Positions 1 to 11,457 of a DNA stretch of 62,000 nucleotides are shown piece by piece (position 1 is the stretch's first letter; the number at the start of each line of letters is the position of its first letter). The notes under the pieces were generated by a model, which saw only the letters and a list, made by a program, of their open reading frames with translations, made no database searches and was not told the DNA's origin. The stretch covers positions 40,130,820 through 40,192,819 of the forward strand of contig CM055097.1 of the NCBI GenBank assembly GCA_029204225.1, read 5' to 3'. Made by a program: the position numbers and the translations under genes. The DNA is from Diphasiastrum complanatum. Its lineage: Eukaryota; Streptophyta; Lycopodiopsida; Lycopodiales; Lycopodiaceae.

Positions 1-2140
1 TATTCATAGTCAAGTACGAAAAATAATATTGTTAAAACATGATTATCATTATTACTAACTGATATCAAAATTTTGGGGTCTTTTTCTGATGGATGATAGA
101 TTTGGCAATCTTTGGATGAGAGTGAGATATTATTGTCAATCTTAGTACAAAATATATTTGTTTGGATCGCTGTATGTGAGTCCAATCAGGGGACTAGGGC
201 CAATTGTATGTATGACGATACAATCAAGAAACACACGTCTTGTCAATGACAAGCTTCACATACGTGAAGGCATTTTCCATAGGAAAGGAAATTTATTTTC
301 AATTATCGATTTACTAGTTGTGATCATAGAAGCAATGTTCTATTGTATCAAACTCGGAATTATAAAATGTTGCAAAACTTTAATAAGTATTGTTGAGATA
401 ATCTGTATGAATGTAACAAAAGGAAACAACTTATTACAATAACAAAACGAATTGAATAATCAACAAAAGTAAGTCGTGTTTGAATATGAATCGATTTCAG
501 AAATATAAAATACAGAATACCATTTGAAAAAACAATGTGCAAGCTTTGTAAACTATTTGAAATATGTCATGGCAATTTGCAATTGGCAATTTCGAACTTC
601 ATTTTTCATATGACATTGGCATTTGGGAGAAAGGCGAATCTCCTAGTTTATAAATTTGAGAGGAAAATCGCCACCTCTCTTTTTGTCATCTTACACTTGA
701 TCAAATAGATGGCTTTCTAACAATTGACTTTTTCTAACAAATACTAACATTGTGAGCATATTTGAAAGATTTTACAAAGCTCTCTCAATGTTTTTTCAAA
801 AAAAAAAAAATTAAATAATATGTCTTGCAAAGTCCAATAAAACAAGTAGAAAATAAAATAAAAAACAAGAATTACTAAAAATCAAATCACAGACTACAGT
901 AATGATGTTCTGTAGTAGTGTTCATTCACACAATAATAGAATCCAAGTCGTCTTATAGTTCATGCCATTAGTAATTTATTTTCGAATTCATTTCTCATAA
1001 ATTGAGAGATGCACTTGCTTGTTCAATGATAAGAAACAATAATTTCAGCCTAACTATGTCTGCTTGAAAAACAATTGTAATTTATTTTACAAATATAATT
1101 TCATTGATAAATATTTGTTAGAGAATATAATATTCAGTCCCTTTCACAAAAGTATATAATATACAGCCTCTTTCGCATAGGTTTTTTTTATTATTGTTTT
1201 TAAATTCGACTAATGAATCATTTTGTATTATGCAATAAATAAAATTATATTGATAATAATATATATCAAAAATTCAAGATTAGGCTTATCAAATCTGAAC
1301 TGAAAATTGAATTATGACCAAGCGCTACAGTTCGAAATCCAATTATTGTTGGCGATAAAGATACAGATAGAGTTCATGTTAGGTCTCGCGATGAAATTTG
1401 TGTGCTTACAGCTAGAGTTGGAGCTCGAGAAAATTCGATTTTGATTTTTTTGGTTTTTTCTTATATATGTTTTTGTTCAAAGCGCACATGAAGCAGTCTT
1501 TCACTCTCATATGTTTACAACACGTGAAAAAAACCATAGACGTGTTAAGTATTATTTCTTGAATTTCGACAATTTTTTTGTATCAAAATGAATGTCATTT
1601 TCTATACAACTGTTATCAGAATTATGTGTATTGCATTTAGAATTCTCATCTATTACGAAACATTGGAAATTATCTTTTGTTTTTTATTCAGATATTGTTT
1701 TTCTTAAGAAATTGAATAAATGATACATTCCCAATATTATGCATTTTAATTTGTTATTTTGATACAAGTGGATTGTTTTTTTATAATACGTAGAATTTTA
1801 ATCCAAAAAAAATGTCATACGAAAGTCTTTTTATTTGTAAATGTTTTCTAGTTTATTTATTTTTGACAATGACTAACATCGTTGATGATTGTTTCATCTC
1901 TCATTATTTATTTCGAGAGTCGAAATCATATCAAGAAAATTTTGTGCTTTGGCATAAGGCGAATAATATCAATCCCTAGTCAATATCCAATAGAACTAAC
2001 TTCAAAAAAAAAAAAAAGCCTTATTTGTTTAGAATAATATACGACCAATTGTTTCATTAAAAATGGAATTATGAACGAAACAAACGTTGACTGAAAGACG
2101 TAGAGTCGCGAAAGAAAACGTTTTTGAAAAAAAAAAATTC
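1..2140. other. AT-rich non-coding DNA
   Basis: No reading frame here resembles a known protein; the short open stretches (for example 158-442) are uninformative. The tract is strongly A/T-rich with many homopolymer runs (A-runs near 800, 2008 and 2129). Its composition matches the Helitron-like genes that follow, so it is probably the 5' part of the same element. I could not find a defined end. Confidence 0.5.
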
Positions 2141-2145
2141 AATTT

Positions 2146-2995
2146 ATGCCATATATTGACGGATGGTTTAAAACAAAAGAATATCAAGATTTGTGGAAAA
2201 TCATTTGTACGGAAATTATCGGACAAATGAAATGTTGTTCTACATGCGGAAGTACGAATTTATTCAAAAAAAAACATAATAAGAAACTTCATAATTCGAA
2301 CGAAAATGTCCCACCTTGTGCAATAGCTAATACTTTTTATAGAAATATACATATATAGATGAGGAACAAAAATATTGGTATATATGCGATTTATGTAAAA
2401 CTTATCCAGATAGAATAAACTACATAGTATTTTCTTCGCCTACGTATCTGCGTTCTCTTTTTAAAATAAATGTGTCACATTTACATTGTTATCGATAATA
2501 GATATTTCAGTAGATGTGACGCGATGCATAAACTCGTTCGTGATAGGACAACTTGAAAAAAAATCGCTTTTCGATAATCTTATTGCTTGCAATTTGAATA
2601 GATATACGAATGATGAAGAAGAATTGCAAAGTGTCTTATGACAGAATATTTTGCACAATTTGATATTAAGGAGTTTTTTGAGCATATATGAATATAGTGT
2701 CGAAACTCAAGTGTTACCATTTATATCACTAGCTTCGTTTCAGGAAATGCTAAAAACTAAAATACATGTATTCGAAAACATGGAAATTGACCCATTCGAA
2801 CGAGTATATATATTACTGCAAGACGTAACACATTGTAGCAAAACACAAAATATCCAAAAAGATGACATACATACATATTCAAATTTACGGATTAGAGAAA
2901 CAACACATAAATGGAAAGAAACATCAATGTTTAGAACAAAAGTTTCTGGATTGCCATTACTAACTGAACAAAAAAATTCATTACATTAGAAAATG
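2146..2995 (+). pseudogene. N-terminal region of a Helitron-like Rep/helicase, frameshifted
   Basis: Coding similarity runs through at least three frames: 2146-2358, then about 2359-2500, then about 2510-2989. Visible features are a zinc-ribbon-like pair (CCSTCG, near 2230), a second Cys pair (CDLC, near 2395) and a segment rich in aromatic residues ending near FERVYILLQDV (about 2800). It lies directly upstream of, and collinear with, the Rep domain, so I read it as the poorly conserved N-terminal third that precedes Rep in Helitron-like proteins. The frame changes and stops show that it is broken. The assignment rests on position and Cys content rather than on strong motif matches. Confidence 0.5.
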
Positions 2996-3009
2996 CAATC
3001 TTCCCATTT

Positions 3010-4382
3010 TTGTTCCCATTTTGTCACGGTTATTATGATGGAAAAATACGTTATATCGATTACATGAAAATGAGAGTTTCTTCATTGTTTTCGCCATTTA
3101 CACTATATCCACCATATTTACTTATAATGTATCAAATACGACAAGCGATTTTGATTACATTAAAGGTGTCGTCTGTTGTCTTGCAAAAAGACATTATCGA
3201 AGTCGTTAATAAACATCTAAATGCAAACGAAAAACAGATTTTTAGAAACATTTTGAAATTTACTTTGCCACGCAACATGCCAGGCACCCCGTCATGGCAT
3301 AGACGAAATTTTAAAGATTTATTATCGATGGTGACACATTGGAGATTACCAGATTTTTTTTTAACATTGACAAGCGATGAAACAACTGAATTACGATGGT
3401 CAGAAATCCGACAAATAGAAGAAATAGTGAAAAATTATAATATGAATTTCGATTGGAAAAATTGTCCAGTTGAATATTCATTGTTGTTTGTCAAGAAATT
3501 AGAACTATTTATGAAAGAATTCGTTCTTTCAAAAAGAGCAATCTTAGGACGAATTAAACGGTATATGTTACAATACGAACTCCAAAATAGAGGTTCTGTA
3601 CATGTGCATATCATGTTATGGGTTAAAAGAAACGATGTGAAAAAAATTGGAAATGAAATCGTTGCATTCATTCTTGCGAAACTCAATCTAGAAACAAAAA
3701 AAAACCAAATTCCATTAGATTCAATCGAAAAACAAATATATGAATTAGTCGTACGAAAACAAATCCATTATTGTCGATCAGCTTGCATCATCAAACATGA
3801 TAAAAAAAATCAAAGATCTGTAAATATGGATTTCCATTCAAAAAATGTTCGACATTGACTGAATTAGACACAGAAACTGAACGATGGCTATACTTCCGAC
3901 CTAGATATGAAGATCGTAACGTAGTACCTTATCATCCGGTAGTGCTATTGTTATGGCAAACACACATGAATTTGCAACAGAGTACAAACACAGGGTGGTC
4001 ATATTATTTATTGAAATACGCAATGAAATCAGAGCCAACAGGGCCATTGAATCTGGATATAGATGACGCCAAAAAGATCGGATTATCCTATGCTGATGAA
4101 AACGTGTTAAAATTAATATCTAGCTACATCTTGACAAAACCGATATCATTGCCAGAAATTAGTTTCACATGCTTAAAAATCTCCATTATCAAAAGAAACG
4201 AAGTTGTTCAATACGTAGATAGCTCTTTTCCATATTTGCGACGAAAATTTATAAGTTATAACAATAAAATACTATTGCATCCAATTGATATCTACACGTA
4301 CAGACCTGAAGAACTTGAAAACATGAGTTTTTATGAATATTGGCGACGATTTATTGTAATCGCGAAAAAAAAACAATTTTAA
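3010..4382 (+). pseudogene. Helitron-like Rep (HUH) nuclease domain, broken by a frameshift
   Basis: This encodes the rolling-circle replication initiator domain (Helitron_like_N family), which nicks and joins DNA ends in Helitron transposition. The entry block GTPSWHRRNFKDLL and the strand FFLTLT (about 3285-3370) match the first Rep motif. The HUH motif is HVHIMLW at 3601-3621. After a one-base shift near 3825 the Cys-rich GFPFKKC segment follows, then NVVPYHP (about 3920) and SYYLLKYAMK (about 4000-4030), the tyrosine-containing catalytic block. The two halves lie in different frames (3010-3858 and 3855-4382), and another shift occurs in an A-run near 4370. Key catalytic residues survive, but the reading frame does not. 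Confidence 0.85.
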
Positions 4383-4398
4383 AAAAGAAATATATATA

Positions 4399-6064
4399 GA
4401 TCAATTAGGACATTATTTGTATAAAAATACTATCAATGTCTTATTAGAAAAATGTCAATTTCAAAAAGAGCACAAACTTTTGAGCCCCGACAACAATGAT
4501 CGTTCGTATTATACAGAATGCACATTGCGTGATTTCATTCGAAGTGAGCAAGACATTGAACGATACGTTGAAGATTATTCAAATAAACAAATGCTTCAAA
4601 ATGAACAACGACAACAAATTGTAAATATCTTATTGCAACATAAATCATTTTCGCGCGAACCATTATTTCAAGTCGTATTTATTATGAAATTTACGCTCAG
4701 GTATCATTAGGAACTGATACAAAAGATATGTTAGGTATTTCACATGAATTTCAATCATTTGAAAATTCTTCGTTAACAACAGAACAAGAAACTGCTTTTT
4801 TGATTTTGATGTCAAATCGGTCGGGTATTTTTGTATTATCAGGTACACCAAGAAGTGGAAAAATGCATATGATAAAATATCTAACATTCTCGTTCAAAAA
4901 AATAAATAAATCTATTTTGTTATGCGCCACAACAGGTGCAGCTGCGTCTAGGCTTAGTAAGCGTGCATTGACAATGCACAACTTATTTTCCATCCTTGTT
5001 AATGCTCTCTATATACGAAACTTGATGCCTATTGATCTGCGTTACAAAAAAATCTTTAGTGCTGATATCATTATTATCGACGAAATGTCTATGATGACTG
5101 CTCAAACGTTACAACTTGTTATACACCAAATAAATCAAGTGAAATCAAATCCATATCGCCTGCCTTTCCAAAATTTCATTCTGTTATTAGTAGACGATCA
5201 TGCACAATTGCCAGCAATATGTAAACATAAAACTGATAGTTTATGTTCGATATGCCACATCTCCACATCTTTATATTGGAAAATGGCGATTCAAATCCAC
5301 TTGACTTATTCGATTCGACACGCATCAGATGCCTTATATCTTTCATTTTTAAACACGATAAGATTTAGAAAACTAACATTAGAAGAAATCAACGATACAT
5401 TGAATCAACAAATAATTTCAGAAGAAGAAGTTTTCAAAATTATTAGTTCTAACGTGACAATAATATGCACACACAAAGAAAATGTCACAAAATATAACAA
5501 ATGTGCATTACACAAACTCTTCGAAGAGAAAAATCTCATAAATGTACCAATCAAAACAAATGCATCAGACAATCTAAAATTAAAATCATGGCTTGACGAC
5601 TCGTCATTTCATCAACTAAATCAAATTGCAAAAAACGCAAAGATCATGGTTCTTGCAAATCTAGACATAACAAACAGAATAGTTAATGGAGCGATCGGAA
5701 CGATTCAAGACTTTGCGTATTCAAATCAAATAAACAAAATCGATTCTATCACGATAACAATAGATGGATCTAACAAAAAAATGAAAATCATGCCATCAAC
5801 TATTAGGAAATTGAGATACAATTCTAAAATATATTACAAATGCACTTTTCCTTTAACATTAGCATACGCTATTATGGCTCATAAATCGCAAGGCATAACA
5901 ATCAATAATATAGCAATAATCGATATTCAAACAGTTTCTGTTCAGGATTAATTGATGTTATGTTATCTCGAGTGACAAGACGAGAACACATATTTCTCAC
6001 ACGCAAATTAACACCTGCAGATTTTGATCCTACACCAGCCATTATAAATCAAACACGTAATTAA
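4399..6064 (+). pseudogene. Pif1-type helicase domain of the Helitron-like protein
   Basis: This is the superfamily 1B (Pif1/RecD-like) helicase half that Helitrons fuse to Rep and use to unwind DNA during transposition. Motifs appear in order: Walker A as GTPRSGKMH (near 4845), motif Ia ATTGAAASRLS, Walker B IIIIDEMSMM (near 5075), motif III VDDHAQLPA, motif V AHKSQGITI (near 5880) and motif VI LSRVTRREHIF (near 5960). Walker A lacks the usual Thr/Ser after Lys (GKM for GKT). Motif VI lies one frame away from motif V, because the main frame stops at 5951 while the other frame runs to a stop at 6062-6064. Frames also change near 4700. This is a near full-length but inactive copy. Confidence 0.88.
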
Positions 6065-6313
6065 TATTGACAATATAATATAATTCTATGACAGCTGAAT
6101 CTTTGTAACACATTACTTGATTATTCCTTGTTTTAGAAACACCATATTCAAAATATTTCATTTCTGATTTTCCAATTCTACTTGAAAGCAGAGATCCGAT
6201 ATGGCATTACAAGAACTTAAAAAAGGTACATTATTATGAATATCGTAAATCATTTTTTAGATTCGAATAAAGTACCTAAAAAAATAACACTTGTAACTAT
6301 TCAAAATTCATAA

Positions 6314-7343
6314 TTTAATTCTAATAACGACTTTTATGATGAAAACTTTCACAAGCTCTTCCGAAAACTAAAAGAAGAAACTCAAAAACTGCAAGCTTCG
6401 ACGTCTGAAGATATTGAAGAATTACGAATTTATCCTACGATGCGACAAATGTTCATGTTAAATGCTTGCGGAGTCGATCCGAAACAATACAAAGATGGGT
6501 TTCAAAATAGTTACACTATAAGCACGTATATCACAACACAAAAACGTGCGAGAGAAACCTATGTGCATGAACATCATGGAGATCCTATAGAAGGTAACAA
6601 ATCATCTCTATTTTCTTTTATTTATTTTCCATTCTATTCTTTTACTTTATTACATTGAACATATGAAAAGCATATCATTCTTATAACATATTTCAAATTT
6701 TCAGGATTTTTGAAACACTTTTATAAATTATTTTCTATTCCAATCCCGGATTCGATTAAGACGAACAGAACGGCGATACATCATTTCGAAGCGCATTCTG
6801 ACAAAAGTTATTATGCAATTCGTAACCTATATTTTGGTTATACTATTGGTTTTTCAGATTGGAAAACCATGTCTCAAGCAGAATTAAATGCTATTAACAC
6901 AGACTTAGGCAGACAACTTGGCCACCTCTCCGACATCGGAGTTCGACTAACAAACAGTCCTATCACAATTGAAAACGTTCTAAAAAGTTTAGAACAAGAA
7001 ATCACCAATACATCGATTGCGACAACAACTAACATGCATCAGGTTCATCTCTTTAGTTCATTTTAGTACTCAATTTGTTTACAATGCATTTTATACACAA
7101 ATGTAAATACAAGTTTGCAACTGAAAAATAACAAGTGATAACTCTCGAATCGCCACAACCGATATCACAATGATCTGCTTCTAGCAAAGAGGTATGGCAA
7201 ATTAACGCTGTTTTTCTGCTTTCAATAGATATTCTTCTATCATCTAAAAAAACCCTATTAATTTTGAATATTCTTCGCAGGATCTCATGCCACCACCACC
7301 ACCGAAACGCCTACGAGGCAGTTCTTCACAATCTACAAAATAG
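6314..7343 (+). CDS. Spliced gene of unknown function downstream of the Helitron-like Rep/helicase
   Basis: I do not recognise the product. Three exons join in frame with good splice signals: about 6314-6593 (donor GAAG|GTAACA), 6705-7042 (acceptor TTTTCAG, donor CAG|GTTC) and 7281-7343 (acceptor TTCGCAG). A start-containing exon may lie at about 6200 (MALQELKK before a GGTACAT donor), but it does not join cleanly. The protein is charged and includes LNACGVDP, an RNLYFGYTIGFSDW segment and a C-terminal tail PPPPPKRLRGSSSQSTK, which looks like a proline linker plus a nuclear-localisation-like basic cluster. The tail exon overlaps the GIY-YIG frame that follows. Composition matches the Rep/helicase gene, so it is probably a second gene of the same element. 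Confidence 0.5.
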
Positions 7344-7642
7344 TCTCTCGAATAGGCAAATCAATCTATGTCGGTCAAACAACAGATTTTGATAGACGCA
7401 TGCAACAACATGCTCATAGACCACCGAAAGGAATGACCTACAACAAGGCTCGTGGCAAATTTTTTGATCATTATGAAGCTCAAATATTAGAAGTTGTTAC
7501 CGAATCTTCAATTGCAGATAAATTAGAAAAATTCTATATCAAAATGTTTAGATCTCAGAAAATACAAGTTTGTAATAACTTAAGCAGTCGTCCATCGCTC
7601 TCATGTAAATATTGGTATTTGAAACGTCAATCTTATATTTGA
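7281..7642 (+). CDS. GIY-YIG nuclease domain exon
   Basis: The frame is open from 7268; the domain begins at 7322. It shows every hallmark of the GIY-YIG endonuclease fold: FTIYKI (Tyr codon 7334), SIYVGQT (Tyr codon 7367), the catalytic Arg in DFDRRMQQH (7394/7397), the metal-binding Glu in KLEKFYIKMF (7526) and the Asn in QVCNNLSSR (about 7574). The domain is of normal length (about 100 residues) and ends at a stop at 7640-7642. A splice acceptor (TTCGCAG) precedes it at 7280. It is one frame off from the preceding exon, so either a one-base shift has separated it from the upstream protein or another exon supplies the phase. I see no in-frame ATG before 7400. Confidence 0.75.
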
Positions 7643-8690
7643 AAATTTTTGACACATTTTGTTATTCTCCAATTTTAATATAAATTCATATCTTTAGTTT
7701 AGTTACGATGCATTGTTCTGCGTTTGAATAACTTTCTATTTTTTCTTTTAAACTCAATTGAACAACATTGTCATTCCCACTGAAAATCATTTACAAAATA
7801 TAATCAGCTACTAATTGTTTCAATTCCAACATTGTTTTTCATCAGCTTCCATTAAAAATGTTTTCATTTTCTAAAAAAATCGCAAAACACAATTTCCTAA
7901 TTATTAACTATCTATTTACAGATGCATTCTTGAAAATCACATTCCTATGTGTACTAAACACATAAATAATGCTTTTCTGGTTCGTTATTTCATGTCCCTT
8001 TTCAAAATACAAGTTTTTTTAACTTACAAAATAACGATATGAAACATACATAGTTCAAATACAAAAACTAGATAAATCAAATACAAAATTCAATCATGAT
8101 TACGATATCACTTTTTACAATTGTTGTTTGACTCGAATCGGGACAAAATTGCGTAGCTAGTTGTTTCAAACAAGTACTCTAGCCAAGTTTCCTTGGCAGC
8201 CCATATTTTGAAATCTTTGTCACTTTTATAGATACCAAATTGGTTGCTCATTGGACTAGCACACCATTTATATCACTTGCATTTAGTGTCATTGAAGCTG
8301 AAAACAATGCAAGTGACGCAACTTCTCTAGACCAAGTGTGATTCCCATACTAGTGGTTTCTATGTTGGTCATCAATTCTAACTATTCAATGCCAAAGCAA
8401 GGTTTACTACAGCCCACAAATTTCCCATCAAGTTTGTTCATCTATAGTGCCCAACATATTCAACTTCTTTTATGGTCTTGTAGAAATTGTCTGTGCTAGC
8501 ATTAAACTTGGCTCTACCCTTTTTTACATCTCTTGGGGCACAATGTCATTCTACACATTCATCATGGACATAAATCAGCCATGTCTATGGTATATCATCT
8601 TTGCCAAATAGATTGCTAAACAACACATGGATACAATACTCAGTTATGCATATCTCATACAGGGGCACTTGATATATTGTTTGGAAAATT
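7643..8690. other. AT-rich intergenic DNA, likely 3' part of the Helitron-like element
   Basis: No coding similarity is visible. A/T-rich composition continues to about 8120 and then becomes more balanced, which suggests that the AT-rich island ends near there. I looked for a Helitron 3' terminus (hairpin followed by CTRR) and found only weak candidates. Confidence 0.4.
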
Positions 8691-9945
8691 GGACTAGAGC
8701 TCGTTTGGCATCCTATATCAGATCCTTAATCTTGGCTTGTGCTTGCTTGTGCATCTTCAAGTGTGGGTGGAAGTGGAATTACCACTGGGGCCGGTGGTGG
8801 TTGTTGGGCCACGCACTTCTGTGAATCTTTGAGGGCTTCCTTGGCTTGGAATAGCTCGTTGTGCGCCTGAAGGTGATACACATCAAAGGCCGCTTGCTAG
8901 CTCGCCAGTGTTTATTTGAAAAGCTATGCCTATTGGGTCAAAAAGTCTGCCTCATGCTGGGTGAGCGGTATATTGGTTGGCACTACCTGGGCTAACCATT
9001 CGGACTTTTCCTACTTGAGGGCTTGGACCTCCTTTCCGAGACATTGATTCTCTATCTCGGCCACTAATAATTGGGCTTGGAGTGGGACTAGCTGCTGTTG
9101 AGCCTCTTGGACCTTCGCGACCATGTCCACCACTGATTTGAAGAAGGCCTTTATAATCATGTAGGCTGGCCTCGTTCTTCAGTTTCAGAAAATGGTCCTT
9201 CTCTTTCCGCTTGTGATGCTGACAATCTGCAGGTCCTACTAGAGCTGGGAGAGCTCCACTCGCAACCTTGTGTTGCTATTTGCCAGCTCTCCCACCCGAC
9301 CATCCAATGAAGATGTTGCCGCTACCAACCCCTGGAGCAATGTGCCCAAGTGCTAGTAGGCCATTGTGATGTTGTGTGGCACGACCATAGTGGTGCTTTT
9401 GATTGGGGTTGGTTGAGTTGTCACCCGTGGTGCTGTATCGATGTCGTCGTCATCTTCATTAAAATCTCATGTGTCATCATCCCCTCATGTGTGGTGGGGT
9501 CAGCACGTAGAGGTGAGACGACGAACTCCGTTTTCTGAAATGCGTCATCATCCAATGATCTGTTAGACTCGACATTCTATATGGATGAGTCGGTGGGGAA
9601 AATGGATGGAATGGTGGGGGGTGTAGAGGAGGAGGGATGGGTTGTTCGAAAGAGGGAATGATGTTGGGCATGGGAAACTGTAAGGTGGTCTCAAGGACGG
9701 AGGGAGATGTGGGGGATGAAAGGTTAATGATATTCAGGAAAGCCAAAGTCCCTAGAGACAATTGAGAGTCTTCGGGATCTATGGCAATGGGGAAAGTGGA
9801 AACAGAAGAATTAAGTGAGGAGGGAGGGATGGATGAAGCAATGGTAACGGAAGGGGTGGGTGTGGCAAGAACAACAGTGGAAGAAGGAGGGATCAGGGAA
9901 ATAGGGGTGGGAAGTGGTGCAACAGTGGTGGCAGGAATGGTGGTG
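8690..9945 (-). pseudogene. Decayed proline-rich/coiled-coil gene, 3' part (split by copia-1)
   Basis: On the minus strand, 9480-9945 reads as a Ser/Thr/Pro-rich stretch, for example PPPLHPPPFHPFSPPTHP. Near 9060-9140 there is a heptad-like Gln/Leu-rich run (EAQQQLVPLQAQLL), then more decayed sequence ending near VIPLPPTLEDAQASTS at about 8720. Several stops interrupt it. The upstream end of the same frame lies beyond the copia-1 insertion, at 16160-16316. A similar N-terminus recurs at 24224-24412, so this is a repeated, transposon-linked gene, possibly the gag-like ORF of an LTR element. I do not recognise the family. Confidence 0.4.
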
Positions 9946-9950
9946 GAGAT

Positions 9951-10682
9951 TGTGAAGATTATTAAAATATTATCTTTCTATCTCAAGTTTGGGTCATGTC
10001 CATGGCGATTTTCACTAGAATTCATGTTGTACACAAAAGGAGTGTGTATTGAGCACATATCCTTCTAGTGTAGCTTGGATTTGAGTTAGATAGGTTCAAT
10101 TATGATGACATGCAGATGTTTAGATAGCATGCAAATTTTTACTGTATGCATGCAAGCTACATGCAATCAGTGCATGCAACATGCAAAGTAGTTTCAGTGA
10201 TCTACACATGTCTAGGCAGTTTTATGAGCTGACATGCAGTACATGCAACATACATGCATGCAATTACACATGTGGATCTCTGGTAGGTGAATTAGTTCAG
10301 TTAAGTGGACTTTCCATGCAACTCCACTATAGGAATTCGAGTCTCTCTCATGTAGGAAAGTTGGGAATGTTTTGCCATATTGTGAATATTGGGATTTTGG
10401 TGTTTTGGACTCATTCTCTCTCTCTCTATCCAAGTTTTCTATGCTTGACTTTCTCTCTCTACTCGAGAGCAGCCTCTTTTTCCCATATTGAACACTTAGA
10501 ATTATTTCTGACATTCATTTCTCATAGTGAAGAGTTGGATTTTTTCATCAGATGTATGCCATTGTATTCTTGTCTTAGATTTTTCAAGCATATTGTTCTT
10601 TGATCAATCTTGTGCAATCACAACACCTCAGTAAGATCATGTAAGGTGTGTGGTGAAGTTCACACGTGCTTAAAACTTCACA
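9951..10682 (+). repeat. Copia-1 5' LTR
   Basis: This 732 bp LTR begins TGTGAAG and ends CTTCACA. It contains many ATGCATGC-type alternating motifs (about 10140-10260), a CT-rich stretch (about 10410-10470) and CACACGTG at 10661-10668. The 3' copy differs by scattered substitutions and small indels, so the insertion is not recent. Confidence 0.9.
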
Positions 10683-10697
10683 GAGATGGCAGAGCTT
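10683..10697 (+). other. Damaged primer-binding site of copia-1
   Basis: The plant copia PBS complementary to initiator-Met tRNA is TGGTATCAGAGC; here the sequence after the LTR reads TGGCAGAGC (10687-10695). That looks like the canonical site with TAT deleted. Copia-2 (17318) and the element at 36646 keep the perfect site. Confidence 0.6.
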
Positions 10698-11457
10698 CAT
10701 GCTTTGAAGAGGTGAGGGTGTATACATCAGATCACCAGTGTTTTTGCTTGCAGGAACTCAGATTTTGGCGAGGGATTCAAACTCGCTAAGAAACAAGCAA
10801 TCTGTGGATCATAAGTGGATTAAATCAAGGCTAATATGATCCAGCGAAGCTCTGTATGGACAGAGAACTCACACGTGTGAAATTAGCCCTCATTAATGAG
10901 TGCTACTTCTCAAGGAATGATCCAAATTTGATGTTCTATAGGTTGTTGGATAGTTATTGAAGAGTAGAATGTGTTGCTCTTGTTTCTAAATCAATCCGAT
11001 TTGTTTTTAGAAGAGTATTAGGCAATCAGAGAGGTTGAGAGGGTACTCAACTCGTGGGATATGCCAAAGTGAGCACACATCTGTCTTTTTCACCATTTTC
11101 ATCAATTTTCACTGTCAATCAAGTAGAATTGGATAGAAGTGAGTGTTCTGAGGTCTTGGACTTTTCATTTCACACATATTACTGTGTTTGAGTTGAAAGT
11201 AAGTTCCTAGAGAGTTTATCAATACTTTGAAACTCGTGGGAGAGATAGACTTCTTGCTTGCATGTGCTTCTTCTTTTGTGACTGAAGCAAGATCCAAATT
11301 CAAGATAGATTGATTTTCTGTATTGAGAATTTGTTCTCGCATCTGTTGCTAGATTTCATAGGGTGGATAAGCATTTGTGTTAGATCCTAGATTGAGATAG
11401 CAAGCAACATCCTTTCAATTCCATTTTTTATCATTACTAGAATTTCCCACCAAGAAG

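Noticed and set aside
158-542. Two short overlapping ORFs on opposite strands
   Set aside because: No recognisable domain; A/T-rich and consistent with chance open frames.
8140-8160. Possible Helitron 3' end (CTAG near 8157)
   Set aside because: No stable hairpin sits 10-12 bp upstream and no other copy is available to confirm it.
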